DNA of 43,925 bases. Origin: Desulfurococcales archaeon (GTDB taxonomy: Archaea; Thermoproteota; Thermoprotei_A; Sulfolobales; AG1). The stretch covers positions 1-43,925 of the forward strand of contig WYEN01000045.1 in the NCBI GenBank assembly GCA_009903825.1, given 5' to 3'. Under the pieces are notes generated by a model. That model was not told the origin of the DNA. It did no database searches and saw only the letters and a program-made list of their open reading frames with translations. Shown piece by piece: positions 43,861-43,925 of this stretch (its first letter is position 1; each line of letters starts with the position of its first letter). A program made the translations under genes and the position numbers.

Positions 43861-43925
43861 AGACTCTCAGTTGCAACATTCATTATGACCTAAAAGTCTT
43901 GCTTTTTAATGACAACTGAGCAAAC
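43861..43925. repeat. Nested inverted repeats at the window edge
   Basis: CTCAGTTG (43866-43873) is repeated in reverse as CAACTGAG (43913-43920), and AAGACT (43860-43865) as AGTCTT (43895-43900). TCAGTTGCA-ACAT also resembles TCAG-TTGCA-AACAT next to the solo IS-like end at 27694-27713. It may be the start of a mobile element or another structured locus, but the window ends here. Confidence 0.35.

Overview
This window is a stretch of AT-rich chromosome (roughly one third G+C by eye) from a thermophilic archaeon of the Crenarchaeota/Thermoproteota. The evidence is an archaeal S13-S4-S11-RpoD-L18e-L13-S9-RpoN-S2 gene string followed by SecY, HerA-NurA, L7Ae, Rio1, archaeal S19, an ER-type signal peptidase, Shine-Dalgarno sites of the GAGGTGA type mixed with nearly leaderless genes, and a tRNA with an archaeal bulge-helix-bulge intron. 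Arg is mostly AGA and the tetramer GATC is conspicuously common. The genus cannot be fixed from the sequence alone.

Layout. 1-2713 (minus): catalytic subunit of a Tat-exported molybdopterin oxidoreductase and the start of its iron-sulfur subunit, cut by the window edge. 2867-5389 (plus): orphan ABC ATPase, dCTP deaminase, TauE/SafE permease and its DUF1634 partner. 5386-7405 (minus): Rio1 kinase, a membrane protein, L7Ae. 7513-11422: a 2-hydroxyacid (lactate/glycolate) oxidation set, with a FAD dehydrogenase and ferredoxin (plus) facing LutA/LutB-like proteins (minus). 11518-15953 (minus): nucleotidyltransferase-fold protein overlapping a metallophosphoesterase, an APC amino-acid permease, a LysE exporter and a small unknown protein. 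16021-18185 (plus): homoserine kinase and a cystathionine gamma-synthase-like enzyme. 18175-22893 (minus): a tight run of a possible GpgS-type glycosyltransferase, TrkA-like protein, HAD phosphatase, MscS channel and an unknown protein, preceded by an ABC membrane domain without ATPase. This looks like an osmoadaptation operon.

23007-30453: a coiled-coil protein, Sua5/TsaC, HerA-NurA, a stand-alone S19, DUF429, a LOG-like protein, signal peptidase, a zinc ribbon and two unknowns. 30504-36785 (plus): the ribosomal/RNA polymerase/SecY string. It is interrupted between S11 and RpoD by a relic of an IS200/IS605-type element that keeps end hairpins and the C-terminal tail of TnpB. 36804-43839: dolichol-phosphate-mannose-synthase-like protein with a GtrA domain, citrate synthase, a sugar-phosphate nucleotidylyltransferase-like protein, AspRS, a ribbon-helix-helix regulator, a candidate C/D-box RNA, tRNA-Lys(CTT), a small unknown protein and an SbcD-related phosphoesterase.

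The most interesting signals are: (1) a 19-nt non-canonical intron in the variable loop of tRNA-Lys; (2) the TnpB/omega-RNA-like relic abutting the rpoD start codon, with a related solo end after S19; (3) genes whose conserved N-termini lie upstream of any ATG/GTG/TTG (the glycosyltransferase and AspRS, possibly S4), implying unusual starts or small frameshifts; and (4) the osmotic gene cluster.
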